DNA from: Dioscorea cayenensis subsp. rotundata
Taxonomy: Eukaryota > Streptophyta > Magnoliopsida > Dioscoreales > Dioscoreaceae
Direction: 5' to 3'
NCBI RefSeq assembly: GCF_009730915.1
Contig: NC_052486.1
Coordinates: 17,885,589 to 17,949,588, forward strand
DNA length: 64,000 nt
Shown: positions 24,281-35,759 of the stretch, piece by piece
Position numbering within the stretch: the stretch's first letter is position 1
Layout of the letters: each line of letters starts with the position of its first letter
Notes under the pieces: generated by a model
Seen by the model: the letters and a program-made list of their open reading frames with translations, nothing else
Told to the model about the DNA's origin: nothing
Database searches by the model: none
Program-made: the position numbers and the translations under genes

Positions 24281-24806
24281 TTTTCCAAGATTGTCAGGCA
24301 CGGGTCCGGGCATGGAAACCCGACTGGGGTCGGGGTCGAGTGGAGTTCGACCGGGTTGAGCAGAGGTTGAGCAGGTCAATAATAAAATATTTAAAAATAT
24401 TTTAATAATTAATAATGATAAAAATAATATAACATATATTTTAATAATTAAAAACACAATTAATTAAATATGTTTAAAAGTTTAATTATATAGATTTTGT
24501 TTTTAAAATATCTAAAATACAAATAAATTTAATATTTAGAATTTAATTTAATATAATATCATTATTTTTTAAAAATATAAAATATTTTAAAAAACTAAAT
24601 GATTTTCTCGGGGCTCTCACCCGTTCTTTTCTCATGACTCAAAATTCATAATAAATAAATGAAAATATGGCCACTATCCCTTTTCTCTCTCTCTCTCTCT
24701 CTAACTCTCTCATCACTCTCTGGCCCGCACCTCTCTCTACCAACTCCCTCACCCCTACTCCGGCAGCACACTCTCCTCTACAGGTCTCTAGCAATGCAGC
24801 AGAAAA

Positions 24807-25806
24807 NNNNNNNNNNNNNNNNNNNNNNNNNNNNNNNNNNNNNNNNNNNNNNNNNNNNNNNNNNNNNNNNNNNNNNNNNNNNNNNNNNNNNNNNNNNNNN
24901 NNNNNNNNNNNNNNNNNNNNNNNNNNNNNNNNNNNNNNNNNNNNNNNNNNNNNNNNNNNNNNNNNNNNNNNNNNNNNNNNNNNNNNNNNNNNNNNNNNNN
25001 NNNNNNNNNNNNNNNNNNNNNNNNNNNNNNNNNNNNNNNNNNNNNNNNNNNNNNNNNNNNNNNNNNNNNNNNNNNNNNNNNNNNNNNNNNNNNNNNNNNN
25101 NNNNNNNNNNNNNNNNNNNNNNNNNNNNNNNNNNNNNNNNNNNNNNNNNNNNNNNNNNNNNNNNNNNNNNNNNNNNNNNNNNNNNNNNNNNNNNNNNNNN
25201 NNNNNNNNNNNNNNNNNNNNNNNNNNNNNNNNNNNNNNNNNNNNNNNNNNNNNNNNNNNNNNNNNNNNNNNNNNNNNNNNNNNNNNNNNNNNNNNNNNNN
25301 NNNNNNNNNNNNNNNNNNNNNNNNNNNNNNNNNNNNNNNNNNNNNNNNNNNNNNNNNNNNNNNNNNNNNNNNNNNNNNNNNNNNNNNNNNNNNNNNNNNN
25401 NNNNNNNNNNNNNNNNNNNNNNNNNNNNNNNNNNNNNNNNNNNNNNNNNNNNNNNNNNNNNNNNNNNNNNNNNNNNNNNNNNNNNNNNNNNNNNNNNNNN
25501 NNNNNNNNNNNNNNNNNNNNNNNNNNNNNNNNNNNNNNNNNNNNNNNNNNNNNNNNNNNNNNNNNNNNNNNNNNNNNNNNNNNNNNNNNNNNNNNNNNNN
25601 NNNNNNNNNNNNNNNNNNNNNNNNNNNNNNNNNNNNNNNNNNNNNNNNNNNNNNNNNNNNNNNNNNNNNNNNNNNNNNNNNNNNNNNNNNNNNNNNNNNN
25701 NNNNNNNNNNNNNNNNNNNNNNNNNNNNNNNNNNNNNNNNNNNNNNNNNNNNNNNNNNNNNNNNNNNNNNNNNNNNNNNNNNNNNNNNNNNNNNNNNNNN
25801 NNNNNN
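24807..25806. other. assembly gap of 1000 N
   Basis: Exactly 1000 undetermined bases, probably a fixed-size placeholder, so the true distance between 24806 and 25807 is unknown. The left edge (about 24680-24800) is CT-rich; the right edge is AT-rich. Confidence 0.99.
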
Positions 25807-26093
25807 ATATGTAAAGATTTTAATCTACTTAATAAAGAAAAGAATAACTATAAAAAAAATTTCAAACTTATCCATCAAACAAGTAAAAGAAGCATTGATA
25901 TAATACTCTTTAAATGTGAATATATGAATTTGTAGAAGGTTCTTTTAATATTTTATTTTTCTAATTATTTAAATATTTTTTATTTCATAATAAAAGTATT
26001 TGAATGTCGTTCATCAATTTAATAAAAATTATTAAATTATAAACAAACCACATGAACCACCAAATAATTTTTCCTATAAGAAAATTTAATTGT

Positions 26094-26240
26094 TTTTTTT
26101 AGAAAGATGACAAGCGCCGGAACCCAGGGACGAACACGTGGAGGAGCCACGCTTGACACTCGAGGCGAACACTCTACACAAGGGATCCGAGAACAACCTA
26201 CGCAAGGGATCCAATGCCAATAAACCAAATGGTCGTTGGC
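26094..26240 (-). mobile_element. SINE with perfect 16-bp TSD
   Basis: A 147-bp insert lies between perfect copies of AAGAAAATTTAATTGT (26078-26093 and 26241-26256). On the minus strand it starts gccaacgaccatttggttta and ends in eight A. The CCAACGACCA head and a following GGRTCCC block match the SINE at 10202-10421, while the bodies differ. It contains gggttccggcg and ttctcggatccc, weak B-box candidates. It is GC-rich in an AT-rich neighbourhood. Confidence 0.85.
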
Positions 26241-26490
26241 AAGAAAATTTAATTGTGTGCAAATAAAATAGTTTCATTATCATTTCCACAAATATTTTGA
26301 TTACAAATGAATTTTTTTTTAAATATAACATGTAATTCTTCTATAATACAAATTTGTCATAAAAAAGGTGTTGTTTTATATCCATATATAATAAAAAAAG
26401 TCGGTTAATTAAGCAAATAAGCATAACAAGCATTATTTTTTTTCCCTTTGTTTTTCTCAAGGAAATTTCTATGTAGGTGATCTTCAATGC

Positions 26491-26530
26491 AACCCTAACC
26501 CTAACCCTAACCCTAAGACTAACCCTAACC
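26491..26530. repeat. interstitial telomere-like CCCTAA tract
   Basis: Five CCCTAA hexamers and one variant (gactaa) form a 40-bp tract. The unit is the six-base form, not the seven-base CCCTAAA usual in plants. It may be an old repair scar, or a telo-box-like promoter element, though no gene follows directly. Confidence 0.8.
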
Positions 26531-26727
26531 ATGGTTAATCTGTTTGATTATTCTAGAAAGGCCTGGAATTCATGGCGGCAAGAAAGCAAATTGAATAAAA
26601 AGTGTGTGTGTGTGAGAGAGAAAGAAGATGTAGACTGGCCAACACGGTTAGCTTGGCGAGCACCCGACGAATGTGGGGCTTTAAATCTAATACCTCTTCC
26701 TTTTTTGTCTTTGATTACAAGGAAATC

Positions 26728-26766
26728 ATATATATATATATATATATATATATCTCTCTCTATCAC
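26728..26766. repeat. TA/TC microsatellite
   Basis: A (TA)n run of about 25 bp followed by short TC repeats. Confidence 0.8.
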
Positions 26767-26889
26767 TCTCTATATATCCCATCCAACAACGACCCTTTCT
26801 CTTTCGGATATATTTTGCATTTACAAATTTACCCTTTTCTAAGTTTAGTATCATATATGGTTCTTTTAGCCTTACATATATATATATAA

Positions 26890-28060
26890 ACACGCCGCAT
26901 CCTTTATCAAAATTCGTAGAATTCAATTCTACGTATGTTTATATTTTAGTTGTTGGATTATGTATGTTTGTATTTTAGTTGTTGGATTATAAATCTCATC
27001 TCATAAATAGTACATGTGCACAGTATTAAATCTAAGTATCATGATACAATAATACAGTAATATATATAATATAATAAATAGTGCAAAGTGAAATGTTAAT
27101 ATCCGATGATTATAATATCAAATTATTTATTCTTTATGTAAATATATAATCATGTATTTTTTATGTTATAGTTTTTGTACTAATTTATGTGCGTACTATG
27201 AGCTGTTAAAAAGAAAATGAGGAGGCTTTGGTGCTTTGGTTTTTTTGTAAGTGGTGCATATGAAAATAAATCTTGGTTTTTATGTTTTTGGTCTTGATCA
27301 AAAGACCAATGAAGAAGTCTAGCATTGTAAACTTATGACTGACGTCAGGATCATTGTCTATGTTAACGTGATTTGATCACATATGGCAATTGGGTTCATA
27401 GCTTGCATTGTTTGCTCTCTAGACAAGAACAGAGCTTACATCATTCCCAAAAAGTTGTTTGTTTTATTTGAATTAAAAATCATTCTATTAGTGTAATGTG
27501 ATCTTTTATAAATCATCAAGTGGTCAAGAATACTAAATTTTCATAAATCCAATGATTGACACAAAAGTAAATTTCAATGTGTTGTAACATTATTATTAAT
27601 TTTTTTTAAAGGGTGGATAAATTATTTGTATTAAATTAAAAAAAAAAGACATACAAGGATTACATCAAAAGAATAATTACAAAAAAAATAATGACAAAAA
27701 AATACAAAAATAAAATCCATAAAAAATAGGTTAAATTCGTTTAAAACTAAAGTCTTAAAATAAAATTGAAAAAAAAACTCTAGTCTGTGTTTTGATTTTA
27801 TAATAAAATTTGAAAAAAAAAAGAGACTCTAGTCTGTCTTGATCGGAACCTCTTTGATGGTGCCACCGAATTTGATTGTGTTAGTCTGAGATCATATGAA
27901 TTCCAAACTATGTCAAAAATGTTGTAGTATTATTACATAACCAAAAACATTCACAAAATTAAATAAATAAAACCTCAAAAATGTTTTCCAATAAAAAAAG
28001 GACAGACAAGTAATTTCAGTGGAGAAATCCCAAAATGCCCCGGAAAACAGTAAACAATGG
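26890..28060. other. intergenic, AT-rich
   Basis: No exon is supported. A 29-bp tandem duplication (tatgtttatattttagttgt, then tggattatg) lies at about 26934-26990. The 3' part is the upstream region of the gene at 28187. Confidence 0.4.
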
Positions 28061-28063
28061 CCC

Positions 28064-28071
28064 TATAAATA
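28064..28071 (+). promoter_or_regulatory. TATA box of the 28187 gene
   Basis: TATAAATA lies in gccctataaataacaag, about 116 bp upstream of the chosen ATG. A CT-rich leader (cctctctttctag) follows. Confidence 0.65.
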
Positions 28072-28186
28072 ACAAGCCCCGGAAACCCAAAGCATTTCAA
28101 CCTCTCTTTCTAGAAACCCGTCAAACGAGACCAAACGAGCCGCGGGATCTAACGGTCGGGATTTGTGCATCTCGACGTCTAGCCCA

Positions 28187-28741
28187 ATGAACGGTCGAGA
28201 TAGCCGCAGCGATCACCACCGGAAAATCCAGCCATCGCCGGATCACTTCGAGTTCAGCTCCCACGGCGCCACTGCGCCGGAGATGTGCTGCGCCGACGAG
28301 ATCTTCGCTCGTGGCCGGATGATCCCGTCGAACCCTACGCCGCCAGCGCTCAGGAGGAACCACAGCAACGCGACGGCGGTTTCCCGGGAACGTCACCGGC
28401 GATCGGAGTCAGTGGATGGGATAGATCGGTTTCGTCGCCGAGATTACTGGCAGCTGAGGCGCGCGGCTTCAGACTCGTCTCCAGTGGTGGCGAGGGCGGT
28501 GAAGCCGAAGCCGAAGTGGTACTGGTTCTTGTTTGGCTCGGTGAGGATGCCGGAGCCGGCGATGGAGATAAGTGAGATCAGGAGTAGGATACGGCGGCGA
28601 GGAGGGGTGCAGGCGGGGGAGTTGGAAGGGAGCCGGTGGGCGCCGTGGAAGCTGATCCGGTCTCTGAGCTGCAAGGGAGTTGAGAGCGCAGCCGCGATGG
28701 CGCCGGAGCCGATGCCGCTGGTAAGCCATGGGTTGATTTGA
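28187..28741 (+). CDS. uncharacterised plant protein, DUF1645/BKI1-like
   Basis: An intronless 184-codon frame starts at ATG 28187, the first in-frame ATG after the TATA box, and stops with TGA. GC content and codon use are much higher than the surroundings. Near residues 18-45 is FEFSSHG followed by CCADEIFARGRMIP, resembling the DFEF plus ADELF-GQI-P signature of plant DUF1645 and BKI1/MAKR-type regulators. Basic, serine-rich stretches follow, then KPKWYWFLFG and MEISEIRSRIRRR, and a C-terminal WKLIRSLSCKG. No signal peptide or membrane segment is seen. Proteins of this kind are often linked to growth or hormone signalling, but no function is shown here. The family name is tentative; the gene itself looks real. 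Confidence 0.72.
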   Translation: MNGRDSRSDHHRKIQPSPDHFEFSSHGATAPEMCCADEIFARGRMIPSNPTPPALRRNHSNATAVSRERHRRSESVDGIDRFRRRDYWQLRRAASDSSPVVARAVKPKPKWYWFLFGSVRMPEPAMEISEIRSRIRRRGGVQAGELEGSRWAPWKLIRSLSCKGVESAAAMAPEPMPLVSHGLI

Positions 28742-29990
28742 CGGAGATACCCCTTGGGGTGAGTTATGGGTTGGTGCAGCTTTCTCGTTGTCGGGTTTGG
28801 TTTGGTGCACAGAATGCCCCTGGTGGGGGATGTTTGAGTGGGGACAGATTGGGAATAAATTGAGGTCACGGAGAGCCCGGGTGAGGTGGGAAGTGTGATT
28901 TGTATTTATTGGAGCCTTGTTAGCCATGTCCATTTTAGGAATATATTTGTAGATTGGAGGAATTGTTTTATTTTGGGTTATTATTATTATTATTATTTTT
29001 TGCAGTAACTTTCATTTTCAGTTTATATATATTTATAATTATTTCTCATTTCTTTGGGATGAAATACGTGAAACTTTAATGAAGCTTTCAATCACAAGGA
29101 TATGGTTGATAGCCCGTGACTTCATTCAATTCATGGAAAGTTTATAAAAAGATGGTGTAATTCTTAGCAATTTTGTTCATACAAAGTTTGATCTAATTCT
29201 CGTTACTTCTATTCAAACAATATTACAATAAATTTCATGAGGAGTTTGAATAGACTTAATAAGTGATCAGTGGATTATTAGTTTAATACAACAGTCAACC
29301 ACCTCTCTCTTGTGGACATAGCACCGTTGTCATCAGATTTTCCACAAAAACATATGAAGTTCAAATTGGGAAATAAATGCAACATGATCTAACAAAGGCA
29401 ACAAAATAAAAATCAAACCAAAAATGTCAAAAAGTTTGAAGAAATCAGTGCATTTTAATGTAATATATTTCTAAAATAAAAGGGTACGATGCTCATAAAT
29501 GCTAGTAACCATCACCGCAGATAAAAGTCGTCACTACTAAGTTGATGAAAATTTTAAAGAGAAGAATCAGGTCCTGCTCTCCAGCAGTATACTAATTTGA
29601 TTTAAAAAAAAAAAATCTAAAAAATAACACCTGCTTACAAGTTATATAAGGACGTAAATTTATCTGATTTCGCCAGGAAAAAAAAAAAAATCTTTGTCAA
29701 TGAAGTACTACCTCCTGAGAAACCTCCAAGTTTTAACAAATAGGGCGCTAATTATTTTTGCACAAGGAGCACTTCACCGCTGAACTGGTAACAAAACTGC
29801 TTTGAGTTTGTAAGGAGTAAAACCGAGTATAAAGAAACAAACCTCAAAGTTATACAGGCCCAGCCTAGTAACTCTGAAGATTCCTAGCATTTAGATAAAG
29901 CCTGAAGTGCGTTGTGATATCAATAGGATCCAATGTTATGCCTCAAATTATGATGCATGCATTACATCCTTGGCAGCAAATCTGATCACT
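28742..29990. other. 3' flanks of two convergent genes
   Basis: This is the shared downstream space of the plus-strand gene ending at 28741 and the minus-strand DRM gene ending at 29996. A short (TTA)n run is at about 28980. No further gene is seen. Confidence 0.5.
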
Positions 29991-29995
29991 GGCCA

Positions 29996-32900
29996 TCATA
30001 TGTTCTTCCCCATAATATTCTTTACTAGATCCAAGATGCGGAAGTAATCATAAAAGAGAGAAGATTGTTTACCCTCAAGTCCAATTCGGGAGAGACGGTT
30101 GCTGCCTGCTAGATTGTTGCATGGGCTCCCACCAATTACAAGATCAAAACCGCCAAATGAGTTAATCATCTGCGCAAGTTTATCACCATTAAGCTGTTGC
30201 ACATCTGGCAGTTCAATCAAGTTCCCTGTTTGATCAGTCTGCTCCCACCAGGCACGAATTATGTTTCTATTAATTTCTGATAATTCAACAGAAACGACAT
30301 TCTTCAAATGAATTCCGAGCCTATGAAGAGCAACTTCAGCTCCACCGATACCAGAGAATAAGGAGAGCACGTTAATCCCATTTGGAAACATGTTTTTGAG
30401 GACAGAGAGATGGTAGGCGACTGTGTCCACCTGAAATGAATTCCCCAAGGACTTGTATCTGTCTGTCCTGCTAATGCCACCACCTCTAGTGTGATTCTTA
30501 GGGAAACCCAACAACATTTCTATTTCATCTGGCTCCAATGGAGCAACCTTGTGCAATCCTACCCAGACCAAGTTCCACTTCTTGCATTCATTGATCACAT
30601 ACTGCCGGACTCTCTCAGGAGGTGGATCACCTGATTTAACAAGTGTGCTTCTAATCCTCTCTGTGTTTTTAGCACTTGAGATACTAGTCTGTAGACAATT
30701 CAGTTGAGTCCTAGGATCCCAAGCAGGCCACCATTTTTCAGTCATTGGCAACGCTTCCTTGATGGTTCGAGGCTGGAGTGGAAGAAGAGGGAATCTGTTC
30801 TGAATGGGGAGGTTGTGAATGTAGCCTCTTTTTCTGTTAGCAGCGCAAAAATACTTGGAATCAACGAACTCCGGTTCTATGTCATAAAGGAAGCGAGACA
30901 TTGTATCCCAGACTCCCTTGGGAGTCAAGGCCACATTTTCATAGTAGAAGTATGGTGGGCCAATGGCCGCTTCTGGAAGCTTACGGTGCGCTAGCTGAGT
31001 CTTTTGATTTGGAACACTAAAACCAATCATAGGCATTGGAATTTTCAGCAATGAGGAAAATCCTTCATCGTTCACTTCGGACTGTCGAGAACATAACTTT
31101 TTGATTTTGTGGCCATGGACCGGTCTATTCAGCCGCTGGTTTTCTAACAAATTTCTTTTCTTTTTGATCGAGGACCCGTTAATGAAACTAGACCTTGGCT
31201 GCTCAAAGGAAAATTACCAAATGAATATGAGTCAAATTAATTAAATATACGGGTTTTGTGTTTAATCAAACTAAAGATGGAGATATCACCACAACCGGAG
31301 CTGAGGTATTCCGTCCCTCTATGTCCACACTCTCTGCTGCCAGTTGCGCAGCATGGATGGAATCAGCTAATTCCAAAACAGAGGCAGTTGAGCCTGTTTT
31401 AAAATGGATTTAAAAAGGGTCATGTAAATGAGTCAAGATCGAAACAAGGAGCTGCACGCATGAGGATCCACACAAGCACAATCTTAAATGCTACAACAAA
31501 GAATTCAGAAACATGCAGGCTTGAAGAAATAATTTCCGTTTCTGAAACTCATCCTGATGATCAGGAGATTCAATTGAAGAATTTGAAACTTTTTTTTTTT
31601 TTTTTATCTTTTTGACATTGTGACAAGCCACTACCTTCACACATATCTCACTTATACACACTGTGAAAGAAAATCAGAAATTAAAAAAAAAATTAAAAAT
31701 TGAAACTTTTGACTAAATGCAGCTTATTATTCTTAAAATTAATTTACAGAGTACATTTATCCCTGTAAAAATGCATTCTCCCATAAAACATATAATTGTA
31801 ATTCAACCAAAAAGGTAATTCGACTGGTAATATATAAAATTCTGACAGTAAATCTTATAGACCAGTCAGCTTTCATGGTAAGTTTCTCGCATGTAGCTTT
31901 AGAGGTAGGTTCATGGTGCATAGGTTGTCCTTATGGGTCAAATGCTACAAATACTAAGTCTAGCCTGGGCCAAGGTGCACTGCAGCTGGACTTAAAGTTT
32001 TTTTTTTTAAATATTATTTTATGTTTTTATTAAATCACTTTATTTGGCCTGGCAAGAATCACTCTGCTATGAATAATGAAATGCCATGTTATGGATGGAC
32101 GGAACAGAGCTCTGAGGAGAGACAAAGCAAGAATCACTCTCGTATGAATAATGAAATGCCATGTTATGATTCAAAAGACGAGCTTAAATTTTTTCCTACA
32201 AAACAAGGCAGGAATAAGAGGGAACAAGCTAAACTAATTAACAATGAGCCAGAAGCAAACATAATACCACAACGATCAATTGCGGATGACGCCTCATCCA
32301 GCGGAAAACCCATCTCCACTAGCATTGACAATTTCATGTCCTTATCAGAGGACTTTTCGGTGCATCCCTGAACAGGCCCAACATAAAAGTAAAAGAAGTC
32401 AAACTTCACGTAAGCTGATGGAATAGCAACAATCAACAATGATATAACAAGGGCAAGGCTAAACAATGGTGTTATACGTTTCATCATGTATTTGAAAGTT
32501 GGAAAATAACCCAAAAACATGCATTAATGCCACAACATTTCTTCTTTCAAACACATCAGGTTGACAACTCTTCCTGTGTAAAGCAACTGAAACAAATCGT
32601 CGAGAAAGTTCAAGGCAATCGTCCTATGCACAAGCATATGAGAACAGTAATAAACTGTGGCAAGATCTAGAATTTCATATTGACGACAAAGCAATAAAAG
32701 TAGTGATGCTATATTTGTAAGTTCCAGTACTTTCATAAAGCCAGTTAAAGTAAATCACCTCATCTTCAAAGTTGCTCATATCTGAGTCATCATCCTCCAA
32801 AACGTCCTCTTCACCTTCTAGGGAACAATCTAAGGGTGATTGTTCACTGTTCAAAGAAGATTTTTCAATTGCCTTCAAGGTGAAAATGTCAATTAACGTT

Positions 32901-34462
32901 AATTCCTGGTAAGCAATCAAGACCATATAAAAAGTACGGGAACTCTCTACCAAAGTCTCAATATATAGGAAAAACACAAATATAATAAATGTTATTGGAA
33001 TAACAAATAGGTTTAAAAAAATTGACCTTTAAATGATTTCTATAAGGCTAGTATAATATCTACTTGAAGACCTGAACTTTAATGGTCTTGAGCAGATCAT
33101 TTACAAATAACTCAATGCTCACCTAATCAATAAGTGGCCTCTAATTTGTTTATAATGCTATATGCCGCGTCCTCAAATTAACACTTATGGAAGTCACATA
33201 TATGATTTCTAAATTTGCCAAAAACTGCATTCTTTGCAATGCAAGATGCATGGCGAATCATGGATGACTTTCCTCATTTTTGTCAGAAGCCTGTTGTTTC
33301 TCATTCTAACCATATAAGCACACACCACAAGTTTGAGCCAAAAAGACATGCACCACTAATTGCATATTCACCATGACACAAGGAGTGAAGTACAACCACA
33401 CCAATAAAGCCCAAATACAAATCATATTATTAAACCAAAAAAAGAAAAAAACTTAATTAGGAAAGATGTAAAAATGTAATTTCATCAGGACGGATACACT
33501 GATGAAGCGAGGTCCAAATTACACTCTTGATTTATTTATTCATGCTCTTTCTCTGTTTCTTTACAGGAATGTCAATCTTTCCAAGTTCAACATGTCATTA
33601 TTTTTTTTTATAAATATGGCCAAACTACAAAATCATCAAATTTTGAGTTGAAAGGAAAATAAAATACCAACCCTTGTTGTTGGGCGGTGATTCAGGCATT
33701 ATACTCTTAAATTAATTTTAACTCAGTTCTCTTTTTTCTCAGTAAAAATTTAATTATGTCCTGCGCCAAAGAAGGAATGAATATTTGGGTGCAACAACAT
33801 TCTATTATCAGAAATTCATTTCACAACCAATGAGCATAAAATTAGCACCCAGGTGTAAGAAAAACAACTTTTTTTAATAGTAACTTTTCCAAATGAAGAA
33901 AAAAATTTATAGCTCTATTAAACAAATCCAATAAATAACCAACACTCACCGCATATGTAAGCAGAGTTTCCAATATAACTTCCGGTTGTCCTTCTCCTGC
34001 AAACAGAAGAACAAGGAACAGTACATCAAATTGATTTCATTAGAAACATGGGTAAATCATACAGCTATTTATCAAAATGGACCAAAAAATAAAAAAAAAA
34101 GGAAGAAAAACAGACCATTGTCTTTTATTGCCTTGGCCACCGTGTCTTCTGAGAACCCCATTCCCACAAAATGCAATAACAAACTACTCCGAGAAGAACC
34201 AGCCTCAACAAACTTGAAAATAAAACAAATTTCGCATTCAAAAACCAAAGGAATTAATCCAACAATCACTTACAAATAAAATTCTAAACATTTTGATTTG
34301 TCTTGATTCCAGTCCAAGATAAACACTTGATACCTCCTGTGAAGGGACTGAGACTGAAATCGGCGGTGCAGAAGAGCCTTCCTGGTTATTACCTTTGCTC
34401 ATCTCCTCTTCCTCATCGGAGGTATCCCATTCAAAACGCTCATCTTCTTCACTATCAGTCAT
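29996..34462 (-). CDS. DRM2: DRM-type de novo DNA (cytosine-5) methyltransferase
   Basis: DRM enzymes perform RNA-directed de novo DNA methylation in the nucleus. Seven exons join in frame to about 598 aa: 34334-34462, 34116-34212, 33950-33996, 32759-32872, 32268-32367, 31290-31393 and 29996-31201. The N-terminus is acidic (MTDSEEDERFEWD). UBA domain 1 is in exons 2-3 (LLLHFVGMGFSEDTVAKAI), UBA 2 in exons 5-6 (LSMLVEMGFPLDEASSAI). A basic KKKR near the start of exon 7 may be a nuclear signal. The catalytic part has the circularly permuted DRM order: FYYENV, then LLGFPKNHTRGGG and KSLGNSFQVDTVAYHL, then VLSLFSGIGGAEVALHRLG, and finally GGSPCNNLAG with the catalytic Cys. All motifs are intact, unlike catalytically degenerate DRM3. 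Whether it is DRM1 or DRM2 is not decided. The donor of exon 6 and acceptor of exon 7 each have an in-frame alternative. Confidence 0.92.
32052..32168. repeat. direct duplication in DRM intron 5
   Basis: A block of about 41 bp starting gcaagaatcactct and ending atgaaatgccatgttatg occurs twice with a 75-bp period. It lies wholly in the intron between exons 5 and 6. Confidence 0.75.
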
Positions 34463-34713
34463 CCAATCCTAACCAAAACAAACCCGATTATACAAACAAG
34501 AAGCTAGGTAAAAAGGAAAATGCTGAAAAGATCAACACCAGAGCAAAAATCACCATTTCTCTCCAAACCCTCAAGAAACGAAATAAAGAAAAGACTCGAG
34601 GAAACAAGGATATATATCCGTCCTAAGATTAACAGAGGACCAAAGGGCGGAACCAAAATCCAAACTCCTCCTCCTGCTAGTGATGCTCTCCCGTCGAGGG
34701 ATCGGAAACTAGG

Positions 34714-34726
34714 GTTAGGGTTTTGG
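34714..34726. promoter_or_regulatory. telo-box in the DRM 5' region
   Basis: tagggttagggtt lies about 250 bp upstream of the DRM start codon, in the leader or promoter. Telo-boxes are common in promoters of plant genes expressed in dividing cells. Function here is inferred. Confidence 0.4.
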
Positions 34727-35067
34727 TTGTTTGGAGAGAGAGCTCTGAGAAGTCTGAAAATCGCGGGATGGGAAACGAGGAAGAAGGGAAGGGAAGGGAA
34801 AACTGGAAGAACGGCGAGCTTGCATCGAAATTAATCTGATCTCAAGGCAGATCGGACGGCGAGGATGATAGATTCTATGATACGAGAAATGAAAGGCATA
34901 AATAGCGTGATCATGGTACACTGCCGCTCTAACAGACTCGTGGTCTGCTTTGACACGTGGAATGGCTCGCCCATGCAATTGCTCCGAGATTTGAGTTGTA
35001 CTAATTCATTAATCATGATTTGTAGTGTTGATGACGAGCTGAGTATTTTGTTTGGCTCAAGCCCATC

Positions 35068-35120
<53 letters not shown>

Positions 35121-35121
35121 T
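35068..35121. repeat. (TTA)n microsatellite
   Basis: About 18 TTA units, uninterrupted. Confidence 0.95.
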
Positions 35122-35218
35122 TCTCAATTTAAATTTTTTATTGACCCATAATGTACACATCTTACGAACAACTCCATCGCTTACTGGCACCATGTTTTTT
35201 GTTTAGAGTATTTACTGG

Positions 35219-35751
35219 TAGGGGTGGACATGGGTCGAGTGAGTCGAGTCCCGACGTGCTAGACTCAAATATACAACCCATATATTCGATTTGGTGGGGC
35301 TAGTGTTGAGTCAGTGTTTTGATCCAAACCCGACCCGATTTGATTATCGTTAGGGCCCAGGGCTGACCCGACCCGACCCAAAAAAATAATTAATTTTTTT
35401 ATGAAATAATTGAAATAACTAAATAAAACTACTACTACAACCCCTAAAATTTTTTCAAACATTTAAAAAAAATACAACATAAGTATTATAAATGTTTACT
35501 CTTTTTCAAGTCTATTACTTATTATATGTATATAATTATATATTATAAATAATATATGATATATATATTATTTATTTATTCGATCGGGTCGGGTCAAAAT
35601 TCATCGATCCCAAACCCAGTCGAAACTAATCGAGTAAAACATTTGAGCCCAGGGCTTTTTAGGGCCAACTTTCTAAACTTCGAGTCCCATGTATTTTTTT
35701 AAATTTGGGTTCGGGCCAGCCTATGGGTCGCCCCGCCCATGTCCACCCCTA
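35219..35751. mobile_element. hAT-type non-autonomous element, 533 bp
   Basis: The inverted ends are taggggtggacatgggtcg and, at the right, cccatgtccaccccta. The flanking 8-bp TSD TTTACTGG is perfect (35211-35218, 35752-35759). There is no transposase. The element inserted into a 31-bp tandem duplication whose copies start ttactggcaccatgt on either side. Confidence 0.85.
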
Positions 35752-35759
35752 TTTACTGG

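Noticed and set aside
24659..25935. Two overlapping plus-strand ORFs of more than 400 codons
   Set aside because: They exist only because the 1000 N contain no stops; the real sequence on either side gives no domain.
28121..28933. Minus-strand ORFs of 91-154 codons opposite the DUF1645-like gene
   Set aside because: They are shadows of GC-rich coding sequence; composition is Arg/Pro/His-rich without motifs, and the promoter and family-like blocks are on the plus strand.
32524..32736. 70-codon minus ORF between DRM exons as an extra exon
   Set aside because: Known exon phases join without it and it has no UBA or linker similarity; it reads through intron sequence past the donor of exon 4.
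35040..35206. ORF with a long tyrosine run, and similar ORFs at 44509 and 55021
   Set aside because: They are translations of TTA, TA or CT microsatellites.
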